Under the pieces are notes generated by a model. It saw only the letters and a list, made by a program, of their open reading frames with translations, was not told where the DNA came from and did no database searches. This document shows, piece by piece, positions 16,363 through 25,592 of a stretch of DNA of 64,000 bases. Numbering within the stretch: the stretch's first letter is position 1; each line of letters starts with the position of its first letter. The position numbers and the translations under genes are program-made. Source of the DNA: Pedobacter steynii (lineage in GTDB: Bacteria > Bacteroidota > Bacteroidia > Sphingobacteriales > Sphingobacteriaceae); assembly GCF_900103665.1 (NCBI RefSeq), contig NZ_FNGY01000003.1, positions 558,001 to 622,000 of the forward strand. The letters run 5' to 3'.

Positions 16363-19025
16363 AATTAACCATTCTCCTGATCCTTTCTTTGTTTTTGATG
16401 AAGCAGGGCACCGCACAAAGCCAGATTCAGGGTCATGTTAAAGACCTTAAAGGCAAAGCCATAAACTCAGCTACCGTAACTTTGAAAAGCGGGGATGGAA
16501 AGATCATTGCCTATACCCGCAGCGATGAAAAGGGAGCTTACCAGCTCAAAGTCCCCGCAGTGCCAACCAATGGTTTTTCTCTTGAAGTGAGTAGTCTGGG
16601 GTATAAACGTGAAATCCTGCCGGTTACCGATCGGACTAAAAGCTATGATTTTGTGCTCAATGAATCGGCGATAGATCTGCCAACGGTAGTCGTTAACAAT
16701 AGACCCCGACTAAAAGTAGATGGCGATACCCTAAATTATAAACTGTCGGATTTTAGCAATAAGCAAGACCGGGTATTAGGTGATGTTCTAAAAAAAATGC
16801 CAGGAATCGAGGTGGCTACCGACGGCAGAATCTCTTATAATGGCAAGAACATTTCGAATTTTTACATTGATGGAGACAACCTGCTGGATGATAAATATAA
16901 CATTGCCACTAAGAGCATTCCCAAAGAAGCGGTAGATAAGGTCCAGGTGATTCAAAATGATCAACCGATCAAGGTGCTCAGGAACAAGATGCACAGCGAT
17001 GATGTTGCCCTAAACATAACGATAAAAGACGAGGCGAAAATCAAACTCATAGGACAGGCCAGTCTGGGAGCCGGCCTGCCAAATCGCTTTGATGAGAATA
17101 TCAATGGCATGATGTTCAATAAAAAATACAAAGGCATCAACTACCTCAAAGCGAACAACATCGGGAATGATCCAGCCAGAGAAATCACCTCCCATAACTT
17201 TTCAGAACTCAAAGACCGCCTCAATAATAACAAGCCAGGCACAATCTTATCTACCGGAGCAGCAGGTGTACCCGACCTGCCACAAAACAGGTATCTTTTT
17301 AACCGCGCCGCCCTGCTCAATGTAAATAACCTGTTTAACCTGAAAAAAGACATTCAGTTAAAAACAAATCTCTATTACCTTTTAGACCGGCAACAAAGAG
17401 ATTACGATAAATTTACGGAGTATTACCTGCCTTCAGGAAATGTGAGTTTTACAGAAAAACAGTCCAATACTTCAAAACCGAATCAGTTCCGTGCACAGGC
17501 AAGCCTGAACATGAACAGAGAGAAATCTTACCTCAACAACACCTTCATCAGCAATTATAACCCAATGAAATATCAGGTGGGCTTAAACACTAATGGAACT
17601 CCATTCGGACAGCAACTCCAGCAAAAAGCATTTGATGTATCTAATGAATTCAGTTACCTCAATACGCTGAAAAATGGAAATATTTACAACCTGTACTCCT
17701 ATCTTAGCTATAGCAGTCAGCCGGAGAAACTGCAGGTCAATTCCGGTTTAAACGAAGATCAGTTGAACCATGGAATTCCCTATTCAGCGTTGATACAAAC
17801 CAGCAATACGCCTGCTTATTTTACCAATACCTACCTCTCTTTCAAAAAAGTATCTTCCGGAATTATCCAGACTTATAAAACGGGTTTTAGTTTCCAGGCG
17901 CAGCAATTAAACTCCACACTAAACACCATTCAGGAGGACTCACAAATACAACCGGCCGCAATTGAGGCCTTCAATAACCTAAAATGGAAACGATCGAACC
18001 TCTATACGGAAGGATTGTATGAATATGAAACTGAAGATGAAAAACTAAAGGCCAGTCTCAGTATACCATTGAGCTATCAGTACATTCATTACCGGGATCC
18101 CGGGTATGCACTTGATCAAAAAATGAATAAGTTCTTTGTGAATCCGGGTGTAAGGCTCAAATATCAGACAGGAGTAGAAAACTATTTGCAATTTTCTTAT
18201 GCTTTAAAAAATGAACTGGGTACTATGGACGATGTCTACCGGGGTGCTATATTGAAAAATTACCGCAGTTTGTACGCCAACAATGCTCCCTTGTCTGAAC
18301 AAAAGAACCATACGGCAGCACTTACTTTCAATTACAGAAAAGCCATCACGATGTTCTTTTTCAATCTGCAGGCGAGTTATAGCAGGATCAACCTGAATAC
18401 CATATCTTCCAGCATCCTGACCGACAACCTGCAGCAAAGAATTGTATTGCCTTACGACAACAACATCAGTGCGTATAATCTGGCCGGAAATGTCAGTAAA
18501 TATTGGTTTGAACTAAGAACGACCTTCAGTATGGGACTGAGCTGGTCGCAAAGCATGAATAACCAGTTTCAGAACAACACACTTCTCCCATACAAAGCAA
18601 TAAACAATGGCATAAAAGCAGGATTTCAAAGTAAAATCAGCAAGAATACCAATCTAAACTATGGGGTAAATTACAACCTGATGGAGAGTAAAAGCAGCGT
18701 AAATCAAGAGGAGCCTATAAAATATAAACAGCTCAGGCAACAAGCCGAATTGTCCTTTATGCCCATCGATGATCTTTTCTTAAACTTATCTGCTGAGCAC
18801 CTCTACACCAAACAATCCGGACAAGGCCGGCTGAGCTATCTTTTCTCAGACCTGAGTGCCCGCTATAAAGTAAACAAGATCAATACCGATTTTGAGTTGG
18901 GGATCAGCAACCTTGGGAATATAAAAACCTATCGTACAGTATACTTGTCCAGCAACGCTTTTACTTCCGGCACTTATGAAATACCTGGCAGAATAGCGAT
19001 GCTTAAAGCTACTTTAACTTTTTAA
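16359..19025 (+). CDS. TonB-receptor-like outer membrane barrel protein
   Basis: An 888-residue protein. A signal peptide (1-19) is followed by a carboxypeptidase-regulatory-like domain (~20-105: IQGHVKDLKGKAINSATVTL and YDFVLNESAIDLPTVVV). The plug-like region (~115-230) includes VLGDVLKKMPGIEVATDGRI and IPKEAVDKVQVIQNDQPIKV, and a barrel rich in Asn and Tyr follows. It is coupled to the GLPGLI gene by an ATGA overlap. Its 3' end overlaps the blaR1 3' end by 17 bp tail-to-tail. The ligand is unknown; the linked BlaR1/BlaI pair suggests a response to a cell-envelope signal or inhibitor, which is inference. Confidence 0.85.
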   Translation: MKLTILLILSLFLMKQGTAQSQIQGHVKDLKGKAINSATVTLKSGDGKIIAYTRSDEKGAYQLKVPAVPTNGFSLEVSSLGYKREILPVTDRTKSYDFVLNESAIDLPTVVVNNRPRLKVDGDTLNYKLSDFSNKQDRVLGDVLKKMPGIEVATDGRISYNGKNISNFYIDGDNLLDDKYNIATKSIPKEAVDKVQVIQNDQPIKVLRNKMHSDDVALNITIKDEAKIKLIGQASLGAGLPNRFDENINGMMFNKKYKGINYLKANNIGNDPAREITSHNFSELKDRLNNNKPGTILSTGAAGVPDLPQNRYLFNRAALLNVNNLFNLKKDIQLKTNLYYLLDRQQRDYDKFTEYYLPSGNVSFTEKQSNTSKPNQFRAQASLNMNREKSYLNNTFISNYNPMKYQVGLNTNGTPFGQQLQQKAFDVSNEFSYLNTLKNGNIYNLYSYLSYSSQPEKLQVNSGLNEDQLNHGIPYSALIQTSNTPAYFTNTYLSFKKVSSGIIQTYKTGFSFQAQQLNSTLNTIQEDSQIQPAAIEAFNNLKWKRSNLYTEGLYEYETEDEKLKASLSIPLSYQYIHYRDPGYALDQKMNKFFVNPGVRLKYQTGVENYLQFSYALKNELGTMDDVYRGAILKNYRSLYANNAPLSEQKNHTAALTFNYRKAITMFFFNLQASYSRINLNTISSSILTDNLQQRIVLPYDNNISAYNLAGNVSKYWFELRTTFSMGLSWSQSMNNQFQNNTLLPYKAINNGIKAGFQSKISKNTNLNYGVNYNLMESKSSVNQEEPIKYKQLRQQAELSFMPIDDLFLNLSAEHLYTKQSGQGRLSYLFSDLSARYKVNKINTDFELGISNLGNIKTYRTVYLSSNAFTSGTYEIPGRIAMLKATLTF

Positions 19026-20457
19026 AGACTTTTGTATAAATACGAACCCCTTTGGTTTTTGGGTATTGATCCATCTTTTGGACATTTACACTTTCAATAT
19101 CAATGGGGTTCAATTCTTTCATCTCTTCTGCCGAAACCTCTACATCGTCAATATAAATTTTAAGGTCAGGATCCTGGCCAGGAAAGGTTGCCTGAGCAGG
19201 CTTTGTGTCGCTCCTGTTTCCTTTAAGCACCAGTACTTTCACAGAATCTTTACTGGTTAAATGCATAGATCCGGCTCCCCGACTTTTGAAAACCATCATC
19301 CTTGTGGTTACCGGAGTACCATCGGCATTGGTTTCCCCGGCATTAATCCGGCTGATTTTTATGGTGGTGAACCGTTTTCCGGTATCTGTTTGCGCTATGC
19401 TTACAGGTGTTTCTATTTCAGCTGCATTACTAATTTTTTGCGGTTCCGGAACAACTTTTAATCTTACATTTTTAGGATTCTCTTTCGCCTTAACAACGCT
19501 TTTTTTAAGTACTGCAACTGATTTTTCTGCCTTCGGATCAGCTGACAATTTTGTGTTGGTTTTAAGGGTATCCTGAATACCAAGGTTTGCTTTTATCTCC
19601 GTTTTAAATAAGGTAAATGCGGTCGTCAGGACCAGCAGTACCGGCAATAAAAACACATACCTGATCAACTGAACACCTGAAGATTTTTTAGAATTCATCA
19701 TGACAATCCGTCTTTTTATTCCTGTGATATTGAAATTATTCATCAGAACTGAAGGCGTCCCTGCGGACAAAGTGTGGATCATGCTGTATTGATAAGCTTT
19801 ACGGTCAATTCCTTTCTTTAAAATCTGCTGGTCTGTGATAAATTCAACGTTTTCCTTAATTGCCTTCCTCATGTACCATACCCCAGGATTAAACCAATAA
19901 AAAACAGTGGTCAGCTCCGCCAGAAGAATGTCTACAGTATGCCATTCTTTTACGTGTACCTGTTCATGCTCCAATACCGCATCCAGTTCCGTTGGCTGAT
20001 GAAGTTCGGGGTTCAGGTAGATGTTCCGCCAAAAGGAAAAGGTACTGATGTTTCCTTCCAGAAGACGAACATCATACGCGCTGATCTTTCCCGGAACAGA
20101 GTTTTGATGTACCCGATAAAGGGAGTAAAACCTGATCAGCATCCGGCCAGACATCATCACTACACCAGCCCAGAAAACAAGCCTGGCAATTAACCAGTAA
20201 TCAAAACCTGCGACATCAGCGGCTGCCATATAAAAAGTAGGTAAAACTGCTGCGATTGGTTTCAATGCTTCCTCCTGTCCACCAAAAAAGGCCATAGGAT
20301 CAACGAATGGATACAAAGAGGAAAATACGATTCCTGCCAGCAGGAAGAAACGGTTAAGCGTATAGAAAGTAAGCTTCCGGAGAATCAGGTAATAAGCCAG
20401 ACAAAAAAGAATCAATGCAGCATTTACTTTCAACAGAAAAACAAAGAATTCGGGCAT
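19009..20457 (-). CDS. BlaR1-type M56 sensor metallopeptidase with TonB-plug-like tail
   Basis: A 482-residue inner-membrane sensor protease. Four hydrophobic segments are visible (~5-27, 37-50, 90-105, 264-284). The zinc-peptidase motif HEQVH lies at ~164-168 in VLEHEQVHVKEWHTVD. The start was moved from a GTG at 20460 to the ATG directly after it. There is no penicillin-binding sensor domain. Instead, the last ~50 residues (LKIYIDDVEVSAEEMKEL, then NPIDIESVNVQ and GVRIYTK) resemble the plug of a TonB-dependent receptor. It follows blaI by 4 bp. In the family, ligand sensing triggers cleavage that ends BlaI repression. Confidence 0.88.
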   Translation of the reverse strand: MPEFFVFLLKVNAALILFCLAYYLILRKLTFYTLNRFFLLAGIVFSSLYPFVDPMAFFGGQEEALKPIAAVLPTFYMAAADVAGFDYWLIARLVFWAGVVMMSGRMLIRFYSLYRVHQNSVPGKISAYDVRLLEGNISTFSFWRNIYLNPELHQPTELDAVLEHEQVHVKEWHTVDILLAELTTVFYWFNPGVWYMRKAIKENVEFITDQQILKKGIDRKAYQYSMIHTLSAGTPSVLMNNFNITGIKRRIVMMNSKKSSGVQLIRYVFLLPVLLVLTTAFTLFKTEIKANLGIQDTLKTNTKLSADPKAEKSVAVLKKSVVKAKENPKNVRLKVVPEPQKISNAAEIETPVSIAQTDTGKRFTTIKISRINAGETNADGTPVTTRMMVFKSRGAGSMHLTSKDSVKVLVLKGNRSDTKPAQATFPGQDPDLKIYIDDVEVSAEEMKELNPIDIESVNVQKMDQYPKTKGVRIYTKVFKKLK

Positions 20458-20461
20458 CACA

Positions 20462-20824
20462 TCAGTTTTTAGGGTTTTCTATAAGGTTGATAATTTCCTT
20501 TAGCTCATCGGCGCTAATCTTATTGTCTTTTGCAAAAAAAGCAACAAGCTCCTTATAAGAATTCTGAAAGTAGTCATTCACAAAGCCACTCATAAAGCGC
20601 TTTTTATACTCCGTTTCTTTCACCTTAGCACTATAACGGTAAGCATTTGCAAATTTCTCACTCTTCAAAAAACCTTTCCGTTCCAGGTTTTTAACGGTGG
20701 AAGCCAATGTGGTGTAAGGAGGCTTAGGCTCTTGCAACAGCTCCATAAAATCTTTAATAAAGCCTGCACCAAATTGCCAAACGGCCTGCATGGCCTCTTC
20801 TTCCTGTATAGTTAACTTTTCCAT
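20462..20824 (-). CDS. BlaI/MecI/CopY-family repressor
   Basis: A 120-residue winged-helix repressor. The N-terminal half (LTIQEEEAMQAVWQFG, then PPYTTLASTVKNLERKGFL) carries the DNA-binding fold, and the C-terminal part gives the dimerisation helices. The chosen start is the ATG at 20822-20824 (MEKLT). A longer frame would add 16 residues encoded by the operator itself, which is unlikely. blaR1 follows 4 bp after the stop. A perfect palindrome ends 4 bp before the start codon, so the gene is probably autorepressed and also controls the GLPGLI operon. Confidence 0.9.
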   Translation of the reverse strand: MEKLTIQEEEAMQAVWQFGAGFIKDFMELLQEPKPPYTTLASTVKNLERKGFLKSEKFANAYRYSAKVKETEYKKRFMSGFVNDYFQNSYKELVAFFAKDNKISADELKEIINLIENPKN

Positions 20825-20827
20825 AAA

Positions 20828-20861
20828 TACGATATTATCGTAAATATACGAATTGTACGTT
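20828..20861. promoter_or_regulatory. BlaI-type operators in front of blaI
   Basis: A perfect palindrome TACGATATTATCGTA (20828-20842) and a degenerate second site TACGAATTGTACGTT (20847-20861) have centres 19 bp apart, the same period as at 15334-15386. On the minus strand a -7-like TATATTTA (20841-20848) falls between them, again as in the GLPGLI promoter. Confidence 0.65.
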
Positions 20862-20999
20862 GACTTTATCAAAAAAATGATCTGCCATTCCAGGGTTCTT
20901 TAGTCAGTTCAGCATAACAACAATTTAACCAATAGTTACAACCATCACCATTTACAAGTAATACTATATAGATTCACCGCTCATCAATCTCATTTTATT

Positions 21000-21827
21000 A
21001 TGATTCTAAAAATTGATTTCAACCGCCACAATTTAAAACTCCCGGTTTACGGGTTTGCATTCCTGCTGTTATTTTTTGCGCATGGCTGCAAAAAACAAAA
21101 GCCTTTAACCGATGCTTTACAAGAAGAAGAAAGAACAGAACCTTTAAAGGAAATGCTGATTCCTATAAAAATTGAAATCGGCAAGCTGGTCACTGAACTG
21201 AAGTACCAGGACGGTAAATCTGTATTGAATGAGATCAGCCACCCTAATGGAGAAGTATGGAAAATCGTTTATACGAAAGCGGGTTATCCCCAAAGACTGG
21301 AACAGTATAAAAACAATAAACAATTCCGGTATTTCAATTACGCATTGGACGCAGAATTCCGGATCAGCAAAATACAAAGCTGGAATAAGGACAATGCAAA
21401 TTTGACCCTGGCGCATCTATATGTTGTCGGATATGATAAACAGTCCGTCGTCAGCATTAAAAAATATGATCCGGCCTCGAATCTTGTTGAAGAAGAAACG
21501 CTTGCTTATACCACATCTGGCAACCCGGAAGCCATAATCTGGGATAACAAGAACGTCATTGACGCACAGCGCTGGACTTATGACGATAAAAGCGGAATAT
21601 TCAGTAAGCTTCCTTACGCCAGATTGTTCTTCTTAGAACAGGCGTATCGGGACTTCAGTATGGGAAACAGCAACCCCTTGAGTACTTCTTCCCTCAAAAA
21701 CCCTTCAGAAAATAAAACATTCAGCTATACCTATAATAGTAGCGGCTACCCTTCAGAAATCATCATAAAAAAGGGTGGTAGCACAGAAACCATGAAAATC
21801 ACCTATAGAGTAATCAAACCGGGATAA
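21000..21827 (+). CDS. Lipoprotein of unknown function with YD-like repeats
   Basis: A 275-residue protein. Residues ~16-32 are hydrophobic and end in FFAHGCKKQK, a lipoprotein cleavage site. The rest shows short repeated strands with the pattern seen in YD/RHS-type or DUF4595-like proteins: WKIVYTKAGYPQRLEQY, FNYALDAEFRISKIQSW, AYTTSGNPEAIIWD and FSYTYNSSGYPSEIIIK. No catalytic residues are apparent. Its stop codon directly abuts the stop codon of the convergent aminopeptidase gene, with no base between. The function is not recognised. Confidence 0.65.
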   Translation: MILKIDFNRHNLKLPVYGFAFLLLFFAHGCKKQKPLTDALQEEERTEPLKEMLIPIKIEIGKLVTELKYQDGKSVLNEISHPNGEVWKIVYTKAGYPQRLEQYKNNKQFRYFNYALDAEFRISKIQSWNKDNANLTLAHLYVVGYDKQSVVSIKKYDPASNLVEEETLAYTTSGNPEAIIWDNKNVIDAQRWTYDDKSGIFSKLPYARLFFLEQAYRDFSMGNSNPLSTSSLKNPSENKTFSYTYNSSGYPSEIIIKKGGSTETMKITYRVIKPG

Positions 21828-24395
21828 CTATTTTTTCAATAGGCGTTCTGCCCGGAACAGGTAATCAACCGACTGCAATATTTTTGCCTTTAGCTTAGGA
21901 TTGTAATCAGGATGCGCTTTCAGGAAATTTGTCACTACCTGAACAGCCTCTTCAGTCTGATAATTGCTAAAAGTAGCAGACAACCAGTTCTGTGGAAAGA
22001 AGATATCTCCGGTAGTTTGAATCTCCGATAGCATCTCCAGGCTCTTAGACAAGTACTTCACTGAAGTAGCTTGTCGGAGCGGATGATGCAGATAATACAA
22101 GGCAACGCCCACATTCGATTCCTTTGCCCGGTTTGCCTTTAACTCCAGACTTTTAAAGAACGCATCCCGATCTGCAGGAACAGAGGACACTGCCGGCATA
22201 ATAAATTCAAAACGTTTCCTCCGGTCTTCATTGCTAATCCTGCTCAATTGTGCTTTCAAAAGAGCTGAATTGTCTTCTTCCCTTAGTGCCAATGAAAAAG
22301 CTAAAGCCGTATAATCGTCTTCAGAGAGTTTCAAACCTTCAGGTGCCTTCCGATCTTTCCAGATCTGATACAATTGACGGCCCGCTTCTTTAGACAAGAA
22401 GATATCCTGATAGGTTTTAAAAAGTAGTTTTTTATGGTTGGCTGAAGGCTGATTCAACATTGCTTTCCAAAGCGCCTGTTCCAGCGAAGCAGCTTGTTTT
22501 GACCTACCAGCTGCATCGGTAAATTCCCAGAAAATCGTGGAAATATAACCGCTGATAAGCTTGAGGTTCAACTCTTCTTTTTCTTTGTCGAGCCCTGCAA
22601 TGAAAAGACTCAAAAGCTCAGCCGGCTTTACAGACCTCCCACTCAGCATATTCTCATATAAAGAGATATAAGCTGAAGCACGGTCTAAGGGCTTATTAAT
22701 GGCATACAGACTTTTAAACATAGCCGGATCCACAGGCCATAAGCCATAACCCTGACCAGAAGAATTGAACTGCACAAATAAAGGAGCGTCCATTCCGATC
22801 GCCTCTTTCAGTTCCAGCTCTGCCGCATTCAGATTTACGGTCAATTCTTTAACAGCACCGGGATAATGCAAACTGACCTCAAAAAGCTGCGGCCAGATTT
22901 TCCCATTTCCATATTCCGGTTTTTGCTGAATGCTAAATTTGCTGATTTTATGGTCTTTTTGTTCCAGCACATAATCTACAACAGGCCTTCCCGTATCATT
23001 TACCCAAACCTTGTTCCATTCCTGTAAATCCGCATCTGCATATTTATCCAGAATTGCGATCAGGTCAGGCCAGGAAGCATTCCCGTTTGAGAATTTCTTC
23101 AGGTATTCCCTTACCCCCTGTTGGAACTTCTCTTTTCCCATCAGACGCTCCAGTTGCCGCATCATGATCGGCGCTTTATGGTAAATGATATTGCCATAAA
23201 GCGTTCCCGCATCTTTTAAATTAGCTAAATCCTGTCTGATGGGATTCGCACCAATACTACGGTCCACCCCATAAGCTGCAGGGAAATGGTCTACTAAAAA
23301 TTTAAGGTCAAATACATCTTTTCCTGTAATGCCTTCGGTGCTTTTATCGGCCATAAAATTAGCAAAGACCTCTTTCATCCAGACATCTGTAAACCAATTC
23401 ATCGTCACCAGATCGCCAAACCACATATGCGCTGTTTCATGGGCAATGAGGTTGTTCCTGGAATTCCATTGGTCTTTTGTAGCTCCTGCATCCAGGAACA
23501 AAGCCGATTCCTTATATTGAATTGCCCCTACATGTTCCATTCCTCCAAACTGAAAATCGGGAATAGAGACGAAATCAAATTTCTGAAACGGATATGGAAT
23601 CCCCGTCCAGTCTTCCAGGAATTTCAACGAACTTCCATGAATCTTAAATACTTCGTTCAGGCTATGGTTGATTTTGGCAGTATCTGTTTCCCGGTATAAA
23701 AAGTTCGCTTGTAAGTGATCCATTTCTCCTTTCGCAGATTTGAATTTGCCTGCAGCAAAAGCAAAGAGATAGGTACTGATCGTATCTGAGGTTTTAAAAT
23801 GATAAGTTTTACGGGCACCCGCTAATGTCGAGTCTTTTAGTCCGCCATTGGCGATTGCTTTCCAGTCGGCGGGAACTTTCAATGTTAAGGTATATACGGC
23901 TTTCAAATCCGGCTGATCAAAACAAGGAAATACCGTTCTTGCCCTATCCGGAACGAATAAAGTATACAAATAATCCGAATTCCGGTTCAATGCACCATCC
24001 CCTGCTGTAAATTCCAGATCAACTACATTCTCTCCGGTCTTTAAATATTTAGCCCCGATGATGATGTGCTCATCCACATGCAAAAGTTCAATCGGGACAC
24101 CGTTCACAGCAATGCTTTTCAGCTTTGCCGGATCTTCCTTAAAATCAAGATGCAATGAATATTTTTTTGATTTCAATTGAAAAGAGATCTTCTCTACAGC
24201 CCCGATTTTCTGATCTTTTTGGGCAGGAATATCCAGTTCCAGCTGGTAATGAACTTTACTGATGATTTCCTTTCTATGATTGGCAAGCTGTTGGGAGACT
24301 CCCTTTTCCGGATGGACAACCGAGGTAGACTTTATTCCTGAGCAGGAAATCAGAACGGCAGCAAATACCGGAAGAATATGACGTACATTAAGCAT
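21828..24395 (-). CDS. M1-family aminopeptidase (lipoprotein)
   Basis: An 855-residue zinc aminopeptidase. A lipoprotein signal ends at Cys18 (VLISCSG). The zinc site is complete: HETAH at ~319-323 and the third ligand Glu in MKEVFANF at ~342. The exopeptidase motif GXMEN reads GGMEH (~284-288). The C-terminal ERAP1-like helical half covers ~550-855. It would trim N-terminal residues from peptides in the periplasm or at the outer membrane. It is a single gene, convergent with the preceding lipoprotein gene. Confidence 0.92.
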   Translation of the reverse strand: MLNVRHILPVFAAVLISCSGIKSTSVVHPEKGVSQQLANHRKEIISKVHYQLELDIPAQKDQKIGAVEKISFQLKSKKYSLHLDFKEDPAKLKSIAVNGVPIELLHVDEHIIIGAKYLKTGENVVDLEFTAGDGALNRNSDYLYTLFVPDRARTVFPCFDQPDLKAVYTLTLKVPADWKAIANGGLKDSTLAGARKTYHFKTSDTISTYLFAFAAGKFKSAKGEMDHLQANFLYRETDTAKINHSLNEVFKIHGSSLKFLEDWTGIPYPFQKFDFVSIPDFQFGGMEHVGAIQYKESALFLDAGATKDQWNSRNNLIAHETAHMWFGDLVTMNWFTDVWMKEVFANFMADKSTEGITGKDVFDLKFLVDHFPAAYGVDRSIGANPIRQDLANLKDAGTLYGNIIYHKAPIMMRQLERLMGKEKFQQGVREYLKKFSNGNASWPDLIAILDKYADADLQEWNKVWVNDTGRPVVDYVLEQKDHKISKFSIQQKPEYGNGKIWPQLFEVSLHYPGAVKELTVNLNAAELELKEAIGMDAPLFVQFNSSGQGYGLWPVDPAMFKSLYAINKPLDRASAYISLYENMLSGRSVKPAELLSLFIAGLDKEKEELNLKLISGYISTIFWEFTDAAGRSKQAASLEQALWKAMLNQPSANHKKLLFKTYQDIFLSKEAGRQLYQIWKDRKAPEGLKLSEDDYTALAFSLALREEDNSALLKAQLSRISNEDRRKRFEFIMPAVSSVPADRDAFFKSLELKANRAKESNVGVALYYLHHPLRQATSVKYLSKSLEMLSEIQTTGDIFFPQNWLSATFSNYQTEEAVQVVTNFLKAHPDYNPKLKAKILQSVDYLFRAERLLKK

Positions 24396-24511
24396 CTGGC
24401 TAATTTAGGGAATGATTTTCTAATTTATCTGTCAAGTTTAAGAACAAAGGAGAGATATCACTGAAATAAGCATTCTTTAATGTAATTTAGTAGCAACAAA
24501 ACTTAAATCAG

Positions 24512-25360
24512 ATGAAAACATCATTAAAAACGGTACTGATTCTTGCATTAGCAGTATCATTAAACACGGAGCTTCAGGCCCAGGGCGTTAAATTGCCACA
24601 GGCAAGTCCTGCTCAGACCATCACACAAGGCTTTGGATTAGGAAAAGTGACGCTCTCTTACTCACGTCCGAATACAAAAGGCCGCAAAATTTTCGGAGCA
24701 ATGGAACCTTTTGATAAGGTTTGGCGTACCGGAGCAAACGGAGCAACCTCCATCACTTTCACAGATGCAGTAAAAGTTGGCGGTCAGGAATTAGCTGCCG
24801 GAACTTATGGGTTATTTACCATTCCTGGTAAAGATGAATGGACAGTAATATTCAATAAAGACGCCAAACAATGGGGTGCTTATGAATATAAAGAAGCTGA
24901 AGATGTATTGCGCATCAAGGTTAAACCGGTGAAACTTAAAGAAAAAGTAGAAACCTTTACCATTCAGTTTGCTAACGTTCTTCCGACCACTGCTCAGATA
25001 CAACTGGCATGGGAAAACACCGGTCTAAACATCGACCTGTCTACAGAAATTGATGCACAGGTAATGGCAAGTATTGATGAAGCAATGAAAGGGGAGAAAA
25101 AACCTTATTTCGCGGCAGCACAATATTACTACGAAAATGGCAAAGATCTGAATAAAGCCTTAGAATGGGCTAATGCAGCTGAAGCAGCAGACGGTAAAGC
25201 ACCATGGGTAAAATTATGGAAAGGCCGTATTCAATTGAAAAAAGGCGATAAAGCAGGTGCTATTGCAACCGCAGAAGCTGGAATCAAATTGGCTACAGAA
25301 GCTAAAATTGAAGAATATGTAAGGCTAAACAGCGCGTTATTGGCTGAGGCTAAGAAATAA
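24512..25360 (+). CDS. DUF2911 secreted protein
   Basis: A 282-residue protein with a signal peptide (1-23, ending LQAQ). Residues ~30-170 match the DUF2911 pattern: LPQASPAQTITQGFGLGKVT, YSRPNTKGRKIFG, VWRTGANGATSITFTDAV and AGTYGLFTIPGKDEWTVIFN. Residues ~185-280 are helical with a TPR-like look (YFAAAQYYYENGKDLNKALE). The biochemical role of DUF2911 is unknown. It is a single gene followed by a strong terminator at 25415-25453. Confidence 0.88.
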   Translation: MKTSLKTVLILALAVSLNTELQAQGVKLPQASPAQTITQGFGLGKVTLSYSRPNTKGRKIFGAMEPFDKVWRTGANGATSITFTDAVKVGGQELAAGTYGLFTIPGKDEWTVIFNKDAKQWGAYEYKEAEDVLRIKVKPVKLKEKVETFTIQFANVLPTTAQIQLAWENTGLNIDLSTEIDAQVMASIDEAMKGEKKPYFAAAQYYYENGKDLNKALEWANAAEAADGKAPWVKLWKGRIQLKKGDKAGAIATAEAGIKLATEAKIEEYVRLNSALLAEAKK

Positions 25361-25388
25361 GCTTAACTTATTTTATCGCCTTGGCTTT

Positions 25389-25592
25389 TTAAAGAATCTT
25401 ATTGAGATTCAAACAAAAAAGGAGTAGAGATCTAAGATTTCCACTCCTTTTTTGCTTTCTATATTCTTTTTGTATAAAATCAACTTTCACCTTATCCAAA
25501 TATTCCTCATCCCACTGTTCCGGATGAGGTGCGAGCTTAAGAACTTGGTTTTGAAGTCTGTTTATGGTTTTAAATTGATCTTCGATTACCAT
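25389..25592 (-). CDS. Small hypothetical protein, second of a stop-separated pair
   Basis: A 67-codon frame starting MVIEDQFKTINRLQNQVLKL. It is charged and helical (QWDEEYLDKVKVDFIQKEYR), with no known domain recognised. Its ATG directly follows the TAA of the upstream small gene in the same reading frame. Its last ~20 codons are encoded by the bidirectional terminator at 25415-25453, so the natural C-terminus is doubtful. It may be a separate short gene or the tail of a once longer protein. Confidence 0.4.
   Translation of the reverse strand: MVIEDQFKTINRLQNQVLKLAPHPEQWDEEYLDKVKVDFIQKEYRKQKRSGNLRSLLLFCLNLNKIL
25415..25453. terminator. Bidirectional intrinsic terminator
   Basis: A perfect 11-bp inverted repeat (AAAAAAGGAGT / ACTCCTTTTTT) with a 17-nt loop and T runs in both directions. 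It ends the DUF2911 transcript from the left and serves the small minus-strand genes from the right. Confidence 0.85.
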
